Origin: Colius striatus
Lineage: Eukaryota; Chordata; Aves; Coliiformes; Coliidae
Length of the DNA stretch: 64,000 nucleotides
Direction of reading: 5' to 3'
Assembly (NCBI RefSeq): GCF_028858725.1
Contig: NC_084760.1
Coordinates: 66,655,867-66,719,866, forward strand
Made by a program: the position numbers and the translations under genes. The notes under the pieces were generated by a model. The model made no database searches, was not told the origin of the DNA, and saw only the letters and a list, made by a program, of their open reading frames with translations. This document shows, in pieces, positions 9,358-24,300 of this stretch (the stretch's first letter is position 1; the number at the start of each line of letters is the position of its first letter).

Positions 9358-12300
9358 GTACCTTTGTTTTTAAAGCTCAAACTTAATGGTTGCTTTATTG
9401 CCATGAGTACTGAGTGGAACTTGGTAATGAGTACACTGAATCTATTGATTTAAATTTGCTGGAGCAACATCTTCTACCTGTTAAGTAAAGCCATGGTCAG
9501 GATTATTCCCCACTAGAGAACTCCAACCCTTCAAATGAAAGATCAAACCACTTGTCATAAACACTGCACTATTACATGGACTATTGCATGCATCAGGATG
9601 AGGGCAGATGCAGCACGTTTAACTAAAAGTGATTCCTCTCTTTTTGAAACATCATGCAGGTCAAATAATGGGGAGCAGCTCTTGTATAGGCCTATAGCTG
9701 GGTGTTTCCCACATATTGCACAATGTAGTGACTTGTCTTTTTGCTTTGGGAACCCACAGGTCAGATACAGCTGGTTAGTGGTCTGCCTGGTTGTGTCTGG
9801 CCCTTGCAGTCAACGTACCAATGGGAGCTGTGCTAGGAACGCAGAAGTTAAAATTGCTTTTGTGGGGGAGATGAGGAAACTTTCTATAAGGTTAGTTATC
9901 CTTTAGGTTCATAGTCCCTGAATGAACTAAAAGCACTTTGAGTGGCTGATTGATCCTTATAGGGCAGGCCTGCACTAGCAAGTTGCATTGACGGCCTCCT
10001 GCTTGGGCACAGATACCCTGGTGCTGGGGTGAGAAACTGTATGTCAGACTGGGTTGCTTTCAGGGGGTATATTAGCTAGGGTAGCCTACCTGGCTAGTAG
10101 AACTGAGCCATCTTGCATCAGAGCTTATGCAATAGTAGATCTGGAGTACAGTTCTGTAAATTCATGGCAATAAAGATAACGTTAAAGATTTAATTAAAAG
10201 AGAAATGTATGCAAGGTAATGTAGTTTAGACCCTATATTAGCTGTCTGTTACTCCTTATTTTGTTAGGTACCCACAGACTTGAAATAGTCTTTTTTTCAA
10301 TCTGTCTCTTTCTTATCATGAGTATTTTCTTTAAAAATATTTTTCTATTTCCTCATCTTACTGTAAAGTAATCATATCATATACATTTCCTTTTCCAAAA
10401 GGACTCTGAACCATTTTAAAACTATATTGTAACCTATTCAATACTCATTGCAGGTCAACTGCAGATATATTTAGGTGATACACATGTCACTTTTGACTGT
10501 AGTAGTTAAATAGAAGATGTTATTTTTTTTAAAAAAGCCAACCCTACATCCTAATTAAGTGTTGAAAAATACTGTTTATGCTTGAAGTGCAAGGAAAAAT
10601 TAGCCAGAATGTAATTATCCAGGTTGGATTATGGGCAGAACAATAGCAGTAATATCCTTACTCCGTAAGAGACTGTACCATGCAGTCTTCATGACAAGTG
10701 GTCATTATTTCTTGGCTTGATCTTTCATTTGAAGGGTTGCAGTTCTCTAGCATCATGCTGAGCTAGTGCTGTAATAAAATAATAATGTTTTAGATACTCA
10801 CTGAAGAATTCCTCACTGTTGCTGTGAGTCCCTATGTTAAACCAGTTCCTGGGACAAGGAAATTGCAGTCAAGGTTGTGGACATGTTAATTTGCTTTTGG
10901 TGGTTGTTACAGGTGTTTAAGTATTTCTTTATGTAATGTGTCTGCTTTGTTTCATATTTTGAAACCCATGAGTAGTTCTGCTTGCCTTGCATATAATCTG
11001 CACTGCATGTAAATGACAATTATTGGCAAATGGCAAGGAACTAGTATTTTCAAATTATCTCATATATGTGACAATGGTTTGTATAAAATATTTCAATGTT
11101 TCATTCAAATCGTGGTTATGTATACACTCAAGTCTTTGTCTTATACAGAGGTACATTTGGGTGATCACATTGCTTACCTGTGTTAGGAACACTGAAGTGT
11201 TTCTTCCAGGGAAACCTTTTTTTAATTTATTTATTTTCCTGTGTTCTCTTGATTGTCATTGTACACGGAAACCTCTCATTGATTTTATGCTCTTGTGAGG
11301 TTTTTTTCTGAAAGTATGATATTTCAGTAGAATTAGTTTTTATTAGTAATGACCTGATGATTGACTGCAGCTTTGATCTGCTGAGTTCTTAGGACTGCAA
11401 ACACTGGAATTCTGCAGAAATGATGAATTTGGTACTAGCCAGTAGTCCCGTAATTCCTAGTCAAAGAGGCTGAGAGAGCTGCATGGATGGCACAACCCAA
11501 GTAACACAGATAGAGTGGCACATGCAGGGAATGCAGGGAATAGAAACTGCAGTGCCTGCTCACCATATGACTGGGGTCCTGGAGAATTTAGTAGTGGCAC
11601 CTCATGGAAATAATTGGCTTCACTGTTTGAATACCCCCATAGTTTTGGTCTGAGGTTCTGAAGTAGAAAATCTGTCTGGCTCTGCACTTGGCCAGTCCAT
11701 GTTCCAAGTGTTATGGTTGAAATCCTGTGCTTCCTAAGGGCAGCTCTGTTGCTTCTGCATCTAAGCTGCTCCAAACCCATGGTTCCTGTTGGTACTGAGT
11801 CTGCTTGTAGCCAGCTGGTGTAGCCATATCTGTCTGCATCCAGTGTGTGGTTAATATGCAGCATGGCTAATGCTGTGATTCTGCTTTTCAGCAAAAGCCT
11901 TGCATGCCAGGTTTTCCTCTCTAGAGTAAGTTGTATTTCCTTTCTTGGGCAAGAGCTGTTGCAAAGTAAAAGTGTGGTGATGCTAATTTCACCACAATGC
12001 AAACTACATAAAGTCAGCTCAGGAAAGAAACAGAGCTGTCTTATACAGTTCATGTTGCAGTAAAAGTTTGGATTTTTTTCATACCTTCACTCACTATTTA
12101 AAGTGGGAAAATAACTTCTTCAGGTGACGAAAGGAAGACAGCTCATTTTTCTATCTCTGAATTAAAAATTAATCTTAAAAATGACTCCCTAAAAATTGTC
12201 TTGAAAAATCCGACCTTTTAAGAATTCCAGGATGGGTTAAGAAAGGCAATGATGAGTTTCCTAGGAATTTTTTTCCATGAAAAGAGAAATCTCTGAAAAT

Positions 12301-15300
12301 ATACTGTACTACCATTACTTGAAAAAGCACTTGTTCCTTCTCTTGTCGTACCCTTCATTTCTACTGACAGAGAAAGTACTATTTCTCAAACAGTGAAATA
12401 ATTTTGTTACTTTTTGTTCCTTCTTTATTTCGGAGATTATGCCTTCTTTCTTCTTTGAACAGGTAGCTAAAGAACAGCATATCCAATCTGAAAACTATGC
12501 CATCTTCAGTATCTTAAGCAGTGGAGAGATTGAGTGCAGCAACTCTTTGGAAGATGAATGTGACACAGAGATTCCTGGGCAGGCACTTATCTACCGCCCT
12601 GCTCGTCAGCATATTTATTCTATCTTATTGGAATCTGGAAAAGGTAAGGATTAAACTACTTACACCATTTTTCAAGTATACTTTCAATTTTGAAAGATAA
12701 AATCTTGAATTCATTATTTCAGTGGCTGCATCATCATGGCATTGAGGATGAAATCTGTGGGCAACTGAAGTGTACTTCTCTAATGAATTCACAGAAAATG
12801 GGACAGTGAAATGGCAGGTTTTCCACATGCTATGCGGTTTCAGTGCTTTTTAAAAGAGATTTTTTAGAAATTGGGGTTTTTTTCCCCTTCTTAAATGGGA
12901 CATTGTGAAAGTTGTTAATGGTCTCTTCTGGAGAGAGTCCAGTACAGGGCACCAAAATCATCAGGGGACTGGAGCATCTTCCTTATGAGGAAAGGCTGTG
13001 GGAACTGGGGCTGTTTAGTCTGGAGAAGAGGAGACTGAGGGGGGATCTCATTAATATTTACAAATATCTAAATGGTGGGTGTCAGGAGGTTGGGGCATCC
13101 GTTTTTTCTATTGTACCTAGCAACAGGACAAGGGGTAATGGGATGAAGCTGGAACACAAAAAGTTCCACTAAACATAAGAAAAAACTATTTCACTGTTCA
13201 GGTGAGGGAGCCCTGGCACAGGCTGCCCAGGCAGGGTGTGGAGTCTCCTTCCCTGGAGATCAAGAGCTGCCTGGATACGTTCCTATGCGACCTGATCTAG
13301 GTTGACGTGCTTCTGCAGGGGGGTTAAGGTCCCTTCCAACGCCTACCATTCTATGATTCTATAATCAAAAGATTGAGCAAAACAGTAGCTTTTAGAAGAT
13401 TTTGAAAGTTCAAAAGGATATGAAGCCTTATGTTGTTTTGATATGTATCACTCCTGATGGATTAGTGAGTTATAAAGACAACTTCTGCAAGACAGTAATG
13501 CACAGTTACAGTTACACCCTCTGTTGATATTAAGTCTGAAACTCTAGGGTAGTCAAATATAGTTACTGTAGTATTACAAAAGCAAGTAGTCATGCCAGTG
13601 ATTATTAGTTCTTTCATCAAACTGCAAGGAAATATGATTTCTTTATCTGGTGGTGTAAACAGATTCTGTAGCGTGTATCTGTGTATCCATGTTTCCATTC
13701 TGCTTTAAGACAGAGAATTCTTTATCCACATTCTTGGACAAATTTTGTAAGACTTACATTAGTTAAATGTTATCTTTACAGTATCACTTAGACAGCGGAT
13801 TGAAAATTTTAAATGTACTAAGCTTTTGTTCTTTTTAATATGTTGAGTTCTCCTTGGTAATCACTTTATATTTTATTAATGAAAGTACACCACCATCAAA
13901 CCTAATACTCAATGTGCTTAGAAGGGCACAGAAGGGTAATTAAATCCTCCAGTTCCTTCAGTAACTAAAGTTTGAAGTTGTGCCATAATAGGAAAAGAAA
14001 AATAGGAAAAACTGAATCATAGTTTATATAGTCATTTGGAGAGAGTACCAAAAATCTCAGCACTAATCATGCACATCTGTCATTTGTCATTTTTCGGCCT
14101 ACCACCTCTAAATTTTGTAGACTATTATAACTTGGCTGGGTTTTATTTATTCCTTTAAGCAGCAGGATAGTCATTGATGTTTTCAGAAACACCCAGACCA
14201 GAACGTCTGATCAGCAATTGTAGCAGTGAGATGGCAGGGTAGTGGTCAAATTTGTATTTGTGTTACAGTGTTTGTAGTACTTAGATGAAGAGGATTAGAA
14301 TTGAAATACAGAAGCATTAATCTAGAATCTTATTGAAAATGAAATCTGATTACAAAAAATGTCTTTTTTTAAGAAAGTGATTTTAGAAGAAACCCACAGT
14401 TCATAAAGAAACCCTCAGTTCATGCTTCAAATTCCAGAGATAGTTTTCTGAAGTAAATCATTATGTACCCTCAATCCTTAACCCTTCCAGAAAGGTAGGT
14501 AGAGTGTGTCTGCATGGCACCTCTATTAAATCTGCATTTTTAGTTCATGTAGCTACCTGTAACTTCTTTAACCATGTCACTTCTATGTTCATGAGTTGTT
14601 TTCTTTTATTCCAGTGTATAGCTGCTTCTTTGTCAAGAATGTAGGTCATTAATCAGAGTCTGTAGGGGAATTCATAAGTAAACATAAGCATTGTTTTTTA
14701 TTACTTTGCTGCTAGACCTAAAAGAAGGTTTTGATTTTATAAAGTAGGTAGAATCCTTTGCTAGTTTCCTTCAGATGAGGTCACGTTGACTGCTTTTTGT
14801 AATTCCTTGAGGGGTAGGATGAGAAAAAGTAACCTACACTGTATGTAGATTGTAGTACAATGTAGAATTATTTTGGATTAACATTTAAAAGGAGCTTTTT
14901 GGAAAGAATTAAACAATTAAATTAGTCCATTTGAAGTCTGTTGCCATTATGACACAGTTGCTGATGTAGTTCATTTGAAGCTAACTTGGCTAACTCTGCA
15001 CAAGGTTCCAGTTTGCAGTGGAGATGTATTTGTTACAGATCCTCTGTTTTATTCCATAAGATCCCACAATAACAAGATTCCTGTATTGGAAACTGACCTC
15101 CTTGCAGTTTGGAAATCTGCTTATTTACCATTAAATATGAATAGAAAAGCAGCCAACATTTAGTAAAAGCAGTGGTTACAGTTTTAGTAAGAACAGGTTA
15201 AAAATCATGTAAACTATTTCCACTACCCTGAAACAAGAAACTCTTATTTTTTAATGTCTAGGTTGAGGTTTCTTAGGGTGCCTAAGAGACCCATGAATCT

Positions 15301-18300
15301 GTAGGAGCTGGATGTTATTGTATCCTTTGAAATCACTTGATTACACCATGCCACTTTTCCTGAAGCCATAGTGTGATAAGCATTTATTTTGCTGTCAGTG
15401 GCAGTTTAAGTAATTCTCTTGCACAGCCACTGATTTCAGTCTCTGAGCAACCTTTCAGTTGTGCTGGTGCAGCTGTTCTTGCAGCTGTGTGGTGGCCTGG
15501 TTTGAGGAACTTAAAATAGCCCCCCTCTTCCCTCCCTTTCTTGCAATCAGGTAACTAACCTGGCTCTGTTCTCTGATCTGACTCTTTGTGTAGCCACAAA
15601 CAGCTGTGGTGAAACAGCCGGAGGGAATGGCAGTGAGTGTGAATGAAGATATCAGTGGTCATCTGTGAAAATTAGCAGTGCTACGTGAGTGTTGCTCATG
15701 TAGTTATCTGTGCCTTTGGTATAGTTTGGTATATGGCAGGCATGTGCATACCTTTACTCATGGAAGTGGTGCTAGAATCACAGCCTTATTTTTGACTCTA
15801 CAAAAATAATTAGTGGGTTGATGGAAATCCTGATAATGTGGCATTTGTTGCCTATGTATTTAAAAATTATCCTTGTAATTAGTGGAGATGTTTCTGATTA
15901 TTGTGTGGAATATTGCATATCATGATATATAAATTGTCAACTTGCAGCATCTTTCCTAGAAAAACAGTAGTTGACCTTGTTAGGCCAACCAAGCTCGCTC
16001 TTTTGTGTGCAGAGTTCAGAACAAAGCTTTCAGACTTTGGCACTAGCACAGTCCATGGAAATACCTGCACCTGCATGGCTGTTACCAATTGTGAGGGTAT
16101 GGAATGCAGCCTAAGCCTGTGGCCAGTGCCTGGAAGTCCTGGCATCACTCCCAGTTCTAACAGTAGCAGGTCAGACTGATCCTCGCTTTGACACTGTCAA
16201 AAGCAATCCCATAGCTGAATTTTTGCCATTTACCACCAGTGACCACACAGATGGGCTGCCATTGTTGCAGGTATAGAGGAGCACACATAACAGTGTTTCC
16301 AACTGTCTCGTGTTTTGGTGTTTTGCATATAGCTGAAATTGTCCCTAGGCTGCTTAAACATAGTGCTTCACAGAATCACAGAATGGTAGGGGTTGGAAAG
16401 GACCTTTAGAGATCATTGAATCCAACCCCCTGCTAAAGCAGTTTCCCCTGCATCAGATCACACAGGAACGTGTCCTGGCGGATCTGTAAAACATCCAGAG
16501 AAGTAGACTCCACACCCTCCTTGAGCTTCCACAGGTCATTCAGAGTCTATTTAAACAAAGGAACTGCTATTTTTTTATTTCACTGATAATATTGTGTGCA
16601 TTATAGGGAAAAAATATTGAAACATTTATTTTTTTATTCCAGAGATATTTCCATGCAGGGAGAGCTGCCGTTTAGTAATCATGTCTCCAGTTTGTTCTTG
16701 GTATGTTAATGTGCTGTCAGTTTGCAGGACCTTGCTTTCAGCTATACTTATTTGGCTACTATTGTAAACGGGAATATACTTTTATTACTAATGGACTGCA
16801 ATGGTGAAAAGCCCCCATCTGATGTGATGCTACGACCTCTACCACTCACATACTTTAAAAGAAAAAAAACGAGAGGTTTTCTGTTCTCTTTTTACTATTC
16901 TTGAGCTCAATGGGTGATGTAAAAATAGTGTTTCACTGACAATCAGAATTGAGAGACATTTTGGTAAATTGTTCTGTGGGTTATGCCAGCTTCTCCTTAG
17001 CAAAGCTATTATATTTCCATGCTCCTTCTTAACATCCTCTTAGCTTCTCCCCATATTCTTGACAACTCCCTCCTGCAATATATGGTGTTGTCAAATATAT
17101 TACCTATTGCCTCCTGCTATCCCTAAATCCTATCTACCTTTTTATTCAACTTTATCTCTTCTGTAAGTACTTGTGTATTTCTTTGCCTCCAGTGTGTTCA
17201 GATACAACAGATAACTTGACTTTCCTGCTTTTTCTTCAGTTTATAGCTTGATAGGATCGCTCTCAGCTGAGTCACCAGTTTCACAAAATGTTTAGGAATT
17301 TAATACATTTGAAATCTCTTCTCCTCTGCCACAGTTAGTTTGAAACAGACCATTACATCCATGAGTTAATTATAAGACAGATGTCCTAATTATATTAGTC
17401 TTGGTTCCTTAAGTAGCCAGGCTAAAATTTGGGAGGCTGAGCAAGCTGAATAGATTGAATAAAGCAGAGTAATTTACATAATAAACCAGAATGCTAAAAC
17501 ATCAGAATGTTTCTGAAAGTGACTTTGGGGTATTATATTAGAGGAGTTTGTTTATGAAATAGCATTATTATAGGCAGTGATTTATAATCAAGATATGAGA
17601 CTATTCAGGTACTGAAATGTGCAGTTTAAGGCTTTTTTTTCCCCCGCAGTAGGCATTTTTCATTTTATTCTTAATGTCATCAGTTTTTGAACAGTGAAGC
17701 ATGGCAAGCCAGGTGTAATGCTGTCCCTGATAGTCCAGCTGTTGGTTCTTCAGTCCCTCACCTTTATTGGGAGTTTTTGGTGCAGGTCTGTGGGTAAGAA
17801 AGGAGAGAGGAAGCAGGGCTATGAAACAGATTTTGTCATGTTCTTTCCTCCCTTTCTTATCCCTGACACTAGAACTCCATCTGAGGAATTTCTGCCCTTG
17901 CACCATAGCACACTACTTGCTCATTCATTTATGCCAACAGTCATTTGCAGCGTCGAACTATGAACAGGATCGGAAAATTAATGTGACCAAATTTTCTGGG
18001 GTGGTGGAGGGAAGAGGAGTGTTGGAGTGATTTGTTTGTTCCGTCTAAGCTAGGTGGATTAAGGTTCATAGTGTGGCATCAGAAATGCTTATGCAGTAAA
18101 GTGAAGGGTGACTGGAATTTATAATAAAAGGAATTTTTCAAAACAGCGGCTTCAGCACTGCGTGAGAGCTGGAAGGAATTAGAGATGCAGTCCTGTGAAT
18201 CTGGAAAAGGACAAAGGAAGATAAAAAAAAAGGCAAACAAGCTTTGGTCCTAGAAAAGATGTGAGTGGAAATTGAGGGCCCTATGGTATGGTTATCATAA

Positions 18301-21300
18301 GCAAAATCTGGACAGAATGCAGAAGTGCCATTTATAATGACAATAATGATTCCAGTTGTTTGGTTGGGTTTTTTTTAATTAATATTTGCATTGGAATGAT
18401 TATGAGCTATCTATTGGAAATTGGATAGATTGCAGTAAAATTTCACAAATGCTTGAGCTTTTTCTGAAGATAGTTTCATCTGTGGTTTTTTGTTAAAAAA
18501 AGCATCAAGTAGTGAGATGCACAAGTCAAGTTGTGAAATTTTTAATTTAAGGGGCACCCTACTCTTTACTGGGAGGCGGAGCAGAGTTGAGGTTAGGGGG
18601 TAGGAAGCCACTTGAGCTATTATGCATAAACAATCCCTTTATACTAGATGAAAGGTCTGGAACAATGGGCTGTAAAAGCTCTGCATCTGAGGGTGGGATG
18701 ACTCCATTGCTGTCAGCTTTCAAATAGCCATCAAGGCCTCCTTATAAAGATTTTGTCTCAAACCCTGACACAGGAAATGTCAGGGCAAGTTGGGAGGAGA
18801 ATCATATTAAGGACAGCCTGCATATATGGGAATGTGACAGCCCTGAGAGACTGAGGTAGCTCATATAGGTTCCTAAGATATGCCAGATGCCTCCACAGTT
18901 TCTTGAGCTGCCTTGGGATAAGCAGGCCTAAAATTGACTGAAACTGTTTTGGAACATTCTCAAACATTTTTGGCTGCAATTCCCAACTCTAAACTCTGGT
19001 TTAGAGTACATAATTCAAACTCTCTTCATTTGTTCTGATGATTTGTCTTAAAGATACTAAAATTATTTTTTCTTTATTTGTTTTCAAAGAAGCTGAAGAA
19101 ATAAGTCATTATGAAGTGCTTTGTCTTCCTTTAGAATCCTGATTACCACTTCTTTCAACTTCTACACTAATGTCCGCGTTTGCATTTGACTACTTACTGA
19201 TATAATTCTGTCTTTATTAGGTGGAGCCTATCCTTTGGTAAAAGAGTGGTTTGTCTATTTTGGAAATCCTCTCCAGCAGCCGGAGCTGATACAACCTGTA
19301 CAACCTTTTATTCCAGGTAGAATAAAAATGTGTTTAAATCTGAATTGAAGTAATGAGATCACTCAAATCAGGTTAGACAATCCATCATCACGTTTAATAT
19401 GGAATCCGAAAAGACTACGGAGAACAAGGAGCGAAAGTAGAAATGCCACATGCCTATAATTGCTTTCAGTTGCCCTATGTAATTATAAGAGGATTCAGCT
19501 TTGAGCTACATGTTACTACTATGTCTTGTTAAACCCAGTGCTAATTCAAACATCAGTTCTAAAAAGCAAGCAATTTCTTAAAGGTTTTTAAATACTGCTC
19601 TGAGGCCAGGGGAAGCGGTGGGTAGGGCCATATTAAAATTCTTCTATGAAGCTGTTTGAGAGAATGTATTAATGAGACTGACAGAGAATATAAAAAATGG
19701 TCATTATTAGATCACCTGTGACAACCCAAAAAGATAATCCAGTTTTCAATAAAAAAGTAGACTGTGTCTGTGAAGCTGCTTCTGTCATCTTAAGTGTGAA
19801 GTGTTTTTTGTGTTTGTATCATTTTTTCCTTTGGTAAAGGACACATTCATGAACACTTTTAGTAAAATTAGTGTTACGAAGAATATTTTACATTTATGAA
19901 GCAGTATCATGCACTTTAGTAAAAAGATGAGGCACTCTAAATGTCACTCATCTCCTTAACACTGAATTTTACCATGCAATACAAGTTTAGGATGGGAAAT
20001 GAGCAGTACTGTATCAATTGTGTTATCTTGGAGGGAAAACCATTCCAGTTGTTCATTTGTGTATCATATTGTAGTCACAACCCTACCTTTACTCTCATAG
20101 CTCACTCTCTCTGTCTGGTCATCTGCTATCATGTGGATCAGGAGCTCAGAGGTTTTTTTAGTCTTTCATATGAAATTAAATAGTTCCATTGATATATAAT
20201 ACTATGATACCAAGCTTTTCTTAAACAGATTCAGAAGAAGTTGAAATCCATGCACTTTTTTTTTTTCTTGCTTTAGAACCTACTTGTTTGTAATTTTCTA
20301 GGGTTATAGTAATTTTTCTTTTAAAATATCCTAAGGTGGTACATTCATCTTCATATTTGAAACTTACCCATTTAATGAGAGTCTTCAAATTCAAAGGTGA
20401 AGGAAGAACAGTTGCTCTTTAGATATCAACCTTTTCAAAATCCTTTTATAAGGAACTGATTGGAAAGAAATGAGTTATATAGACCAAGTACAAAGTTTAA
20501 TCTGATATACAGTATTGTCACTGTCCAGTGCTCCTGAGAGTGATTGTCTAATTGATTTGAGGATAGTGTGAAATTGCTGTGAAATTCTCCAAATGGATAT
20601 GTATATGCAGGGTAAAAATTGATCAGTCTGTCTTATGCAACTATTTTATTTCAGCATAAAATGGTCTGGAAACATACATTTGTAAAACAAGCAAACAAAA
20701 CTCAGCAAAGTATAAACCATACCTCTGTAGTTACATTTCAGTTTGCCTAACGAGTATACTGTATTTATTGTTGTGAAATTTTCCTTCCCATATAGTGTAA
20801 TACCTTCCTGCCCCTCTGGAGAAAAATCACTTAATCTCATGCACTCTGGTTCTGCTGCTCTGCAAACATGCTACACATAGAAACCACCTTCATGTTGACA
20901 ATAAACAGGATTTTAAATCACTATGTGTATTTGTTTATAGCAATCACAGAAGAGGAGTTTATAAAAACAGCATCTCAGCCATAATCTTTTCTAACTCAGT
21001 CATGAAAGGCTGTTCAGACAGACTATTAAAAAAGGGGAGGAGGACTTCTAGTGTTTATTTTTAGTGCTCTGTTGTCATTCCTTCAGTGAACAAATATTTT
21101 TCTAAAATTTTTACAGTCCATATTTGTATGCCTTACATTCGCTCACGCATTTTCCACAGCATGACTTTGTAATTCACCAAATAAGGTGCTCAAAAGCGCA
21201 TCGCATTTTTTAGACAGGGATCTAAATTTAAAGTTGTTGTAGGAAGTTATAACCTAAAGATGTCAATCAAGATCAAGTTACTCAAAAAGAGAAAAAAAAA

Positions 21301-24300
21301 CCTTGCCAGAAACTATTTGAAATATTACAGGTGCAATTAATGTGGGAAGGTTCTGTTTTTCAGAAAAAATGATAACGGCATCGTCATAACTGCTTTAGAA
21401 GTGTACTGAGAATTTATGAGAAATCCTGACTATTGAATTTGATTTTTAGATTAAAAAATCTGAAGAAAGAATATTTGATATGAGCTTTGAACTGTAATAT
21501 ACATAACTGTAAATATTTAAAGTTTTGTATTGATCTGAAGAAAAATCTAGAATTCCCACTGATTTTTTGCAAATGTGTAAATTAGCATAACTGTCTTGTA
21601 TCTCAAAAGATTGCAGGTGATGGACTGAATGTGAACTTTTTTGAAATATTGAATTCTAGAGGCTGTAAAGTAATAGCTTAAAATAGATTTAACCTATAGC
21701 ATGTACTATGTATACGTATTTTTCTTGAGAGATAGTCTCCTGATTTGGCATCTGTACTTGCTCACGGTCTTTGTCTCTTTTTCTCCCTTCTGGAGTGTTT
21801 CCTTTCAGTTTAATGAATGTGATCATTATGCTTCCCACACATTGACAGAGTGGCACTAAAATTGATAAAAATGTCTCTGAGAAATGACATTTGTTTGAAG
21901 ATCTGTGATCCAAGAAAATACTGCGTAACATCCATATCTTGTGAACATAACATTTCTATTTGATATGTGTGCAGTTTCTATGGAACAGAGGAAGTTCTAA
22001 AGTCTTTACTGGAAATGTATGGATTCTGCTTTTTTTTTTTTTTCTGAAAATATGTAGGATGTTGCAGCTTCACACCACAGCAGTTTGGATGTGCTTTCAG
22101 TATTCTGATCAATGCATCTTCTAGGGTTATATCATGGATATGCTCATGTTCAAAATGCCATCTCTTGAATGCTTCTTTAACGGTCAGATTTAATTGACAT
22201 TTGGGTGTATGGCATCTTTAAAATTGGTCGTGGTTGTTGGCAAGTTAATGTTGAGTATTCCTAGGAAGTACATTTGTATAAGCTATTATTGCTCAGTATT
22301 TACATGAGCATGTAAAATGATTGTGTTAAAGTTCCATTACTGACGTTATAAAATTAATTTTCAATGGTCATTACTTCGAATATACATGAACAGTTACTAA
22401 TATATGTATATATATCTATGAACACAATAATGGCATGTTTTAAGTTGGTATAAATGTGAGGATCACTTTTGTATAAGCCTTGAGTTCAATGGTATCGTGT
22501 GAATGCATTCCACAACTTTTGCATGTGTTGCGTATTCATAAATCAGTTATTGACATTCAGACAAATGAAATTAGTATTTAAGTATTCCCTTCAAGTGCTC
22601 TTGTTTATCATGATGCATTCTACATGAAAATGTCTTTAAGTGTGTCAGCAAAAAGGAAAAATGAGAAATCACTGCTTTTTCTCTTAACTCATTGGTTGTC
22701 CATTTTTGTGTTCAGGAAAGTAGTATCTCAGCCTCTGTGGAGGTCTCTGTGATGCTCTTCTTGGCGTTCCCAAGGATTGCAGTTTACGTAGTACTGAATG
22801 TGTTTTTCACAAATTTCAGTGCGTGTTAGGAATAACCACAAACGTATGCAGTGTTGGATCATCTCTCTGTAATTCATAGGAACTTGTGGTTCCTACAACC
22901 CCAGCAGGATAGATAATTTTCTCATGACTAATCTTTACAGTAAAGATGTATCACTTATATACTATATGGCTTGTTTCCCTTTTGTTACTCAGTTTTGGAG
23001 TTTTTTAGGTTGATTTAATAAATATTTCGATGTATTCAGAAAGTAAATATTTCTCTTCTCTATACAAGTAAATTTCTCTCTTTCAGGAATGTTTTCTAAT
23101 TGCAGTGAAGTATTTGTGGTGAGGATGTAACTAGAGCGGAGAACAGTTTGGGGGGTCTGTTGTATCTGAATCTTAGGTCTGTTGTTAACTGTGTGCGTGA
23201 TGGGAGTCATTAAACCTTAATGTGCTTGTTTCTTTGTTTTACTTATCTTTCATTTAGGGGTTAACATAATGACTCACTCTTGGTTATTACATGGAATTTA
23301 ATTGCTTGTAGAAGAGATCCTTTCCGAAAAATAATGCTTTTGGTTGGTATGTTCCAAAAAGTGATAGTGTCAAGTTTTCTTTCCTAGAGTAAATAGCTCA
23401 TAATTCATCACTACCTCTTTTTTCCCAGGCACAAGTAGATGTTGTTTCTGAAAGTGTAAGAAACTGTTTATGGAAGAGATGTCTTGAATTTTTTGTTGAG
23501 CTCTCTCAATATAGATATGTAGTCTTGATTATTGATGTGGTTCATGTTTTTACTCTGAAGAAAGAAAGATTTCTATTATTAGGTATACCCCTGGATGGAA
23601 CACACTTAAAAAAACCTGTGCAGATGAAAGGAGTACTTTCCTTTAACTGATTCTTGGTATATGTCTTCATATGCAGCTGATTGGCAACCTTCTGGAAAGC
23701 AGAAACCATTAAAAGTATTTTACCCATGTTTTGTTTTTATGCATGTTCTATTTGCTTTTGTTCCTGGAAGTCAGTCTCTGCTGTTACTTGTTTTTTCCTT
23801 AAGGCAGCAATTACCAATATCAAACCCAGTAATCTGAGTCTTGTGTGCTGTCTGTGCTGGACCACTCACTGACAGTATTTGTGCTATCTCTAACTTACAT
23901 TTCTAACTCCAGTCAAGCAACTGGTATTTTTTACTAATGTACATATTTCCCTACAAATAAGGTTAGAAACTTACAGATTGTCAGATGGTAGTTGTTTACA
24001 TGGTTAACAGTTCTGGTGGGAGAGTTAGTCTAAAAAAAAAAAAAAAGAGTAAAAGAAACATCATGAGGGAGATGAGGAAAGAAAATACTAATTTTTCTTC
24101 TAGTTTCTCCCTCTCCAAAGAATTAGTACCATTTGGTTAATGGGCATTCTTGGCTAAATAAACATTGTCTATGTAGATTTCAGCACCTTGTCACTTTAAT
24201 CATTTATTATCACCAACTGTTCCTAACTGGACTACAGCTGCTGCATGTCACACAAAAAAGGAAAAGGTGTTACCAAATGCAGCTTAATTAGCCAACATTT

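Larger units (their letters stand above)
9358..12462 (+). other. FAM120B: FAM120B intron 2
   Basis: The intron has a long inverted repeat pair (9513-9567 and 10682-10750) and otherwise AT-rich unique DNA. The minus-strand open frame at 11457-12053 (198 codons) has no recognisable domain or splice support and is treated as chance. Confidence 0.7.
12644..19220 (+). other. FAM120B: FAM120B intron 3
   Basis: It contains CR1 pieces at 12922-13362 and 16371-16535 and a tandem duplication at 14388-14423. A slightly GC-richer stretch at about 15420-15640 has no recognisable content. The rest is unique AT-rich sequence. Confidence 0.75.

Noticed and set aside
11457..12053. 198-codon minus-strand open frame in intron 2
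   Set aside because: Its sequence has no recognisable domain, no repeat-encoded signature and no splice signals that fit. It is probably chance.
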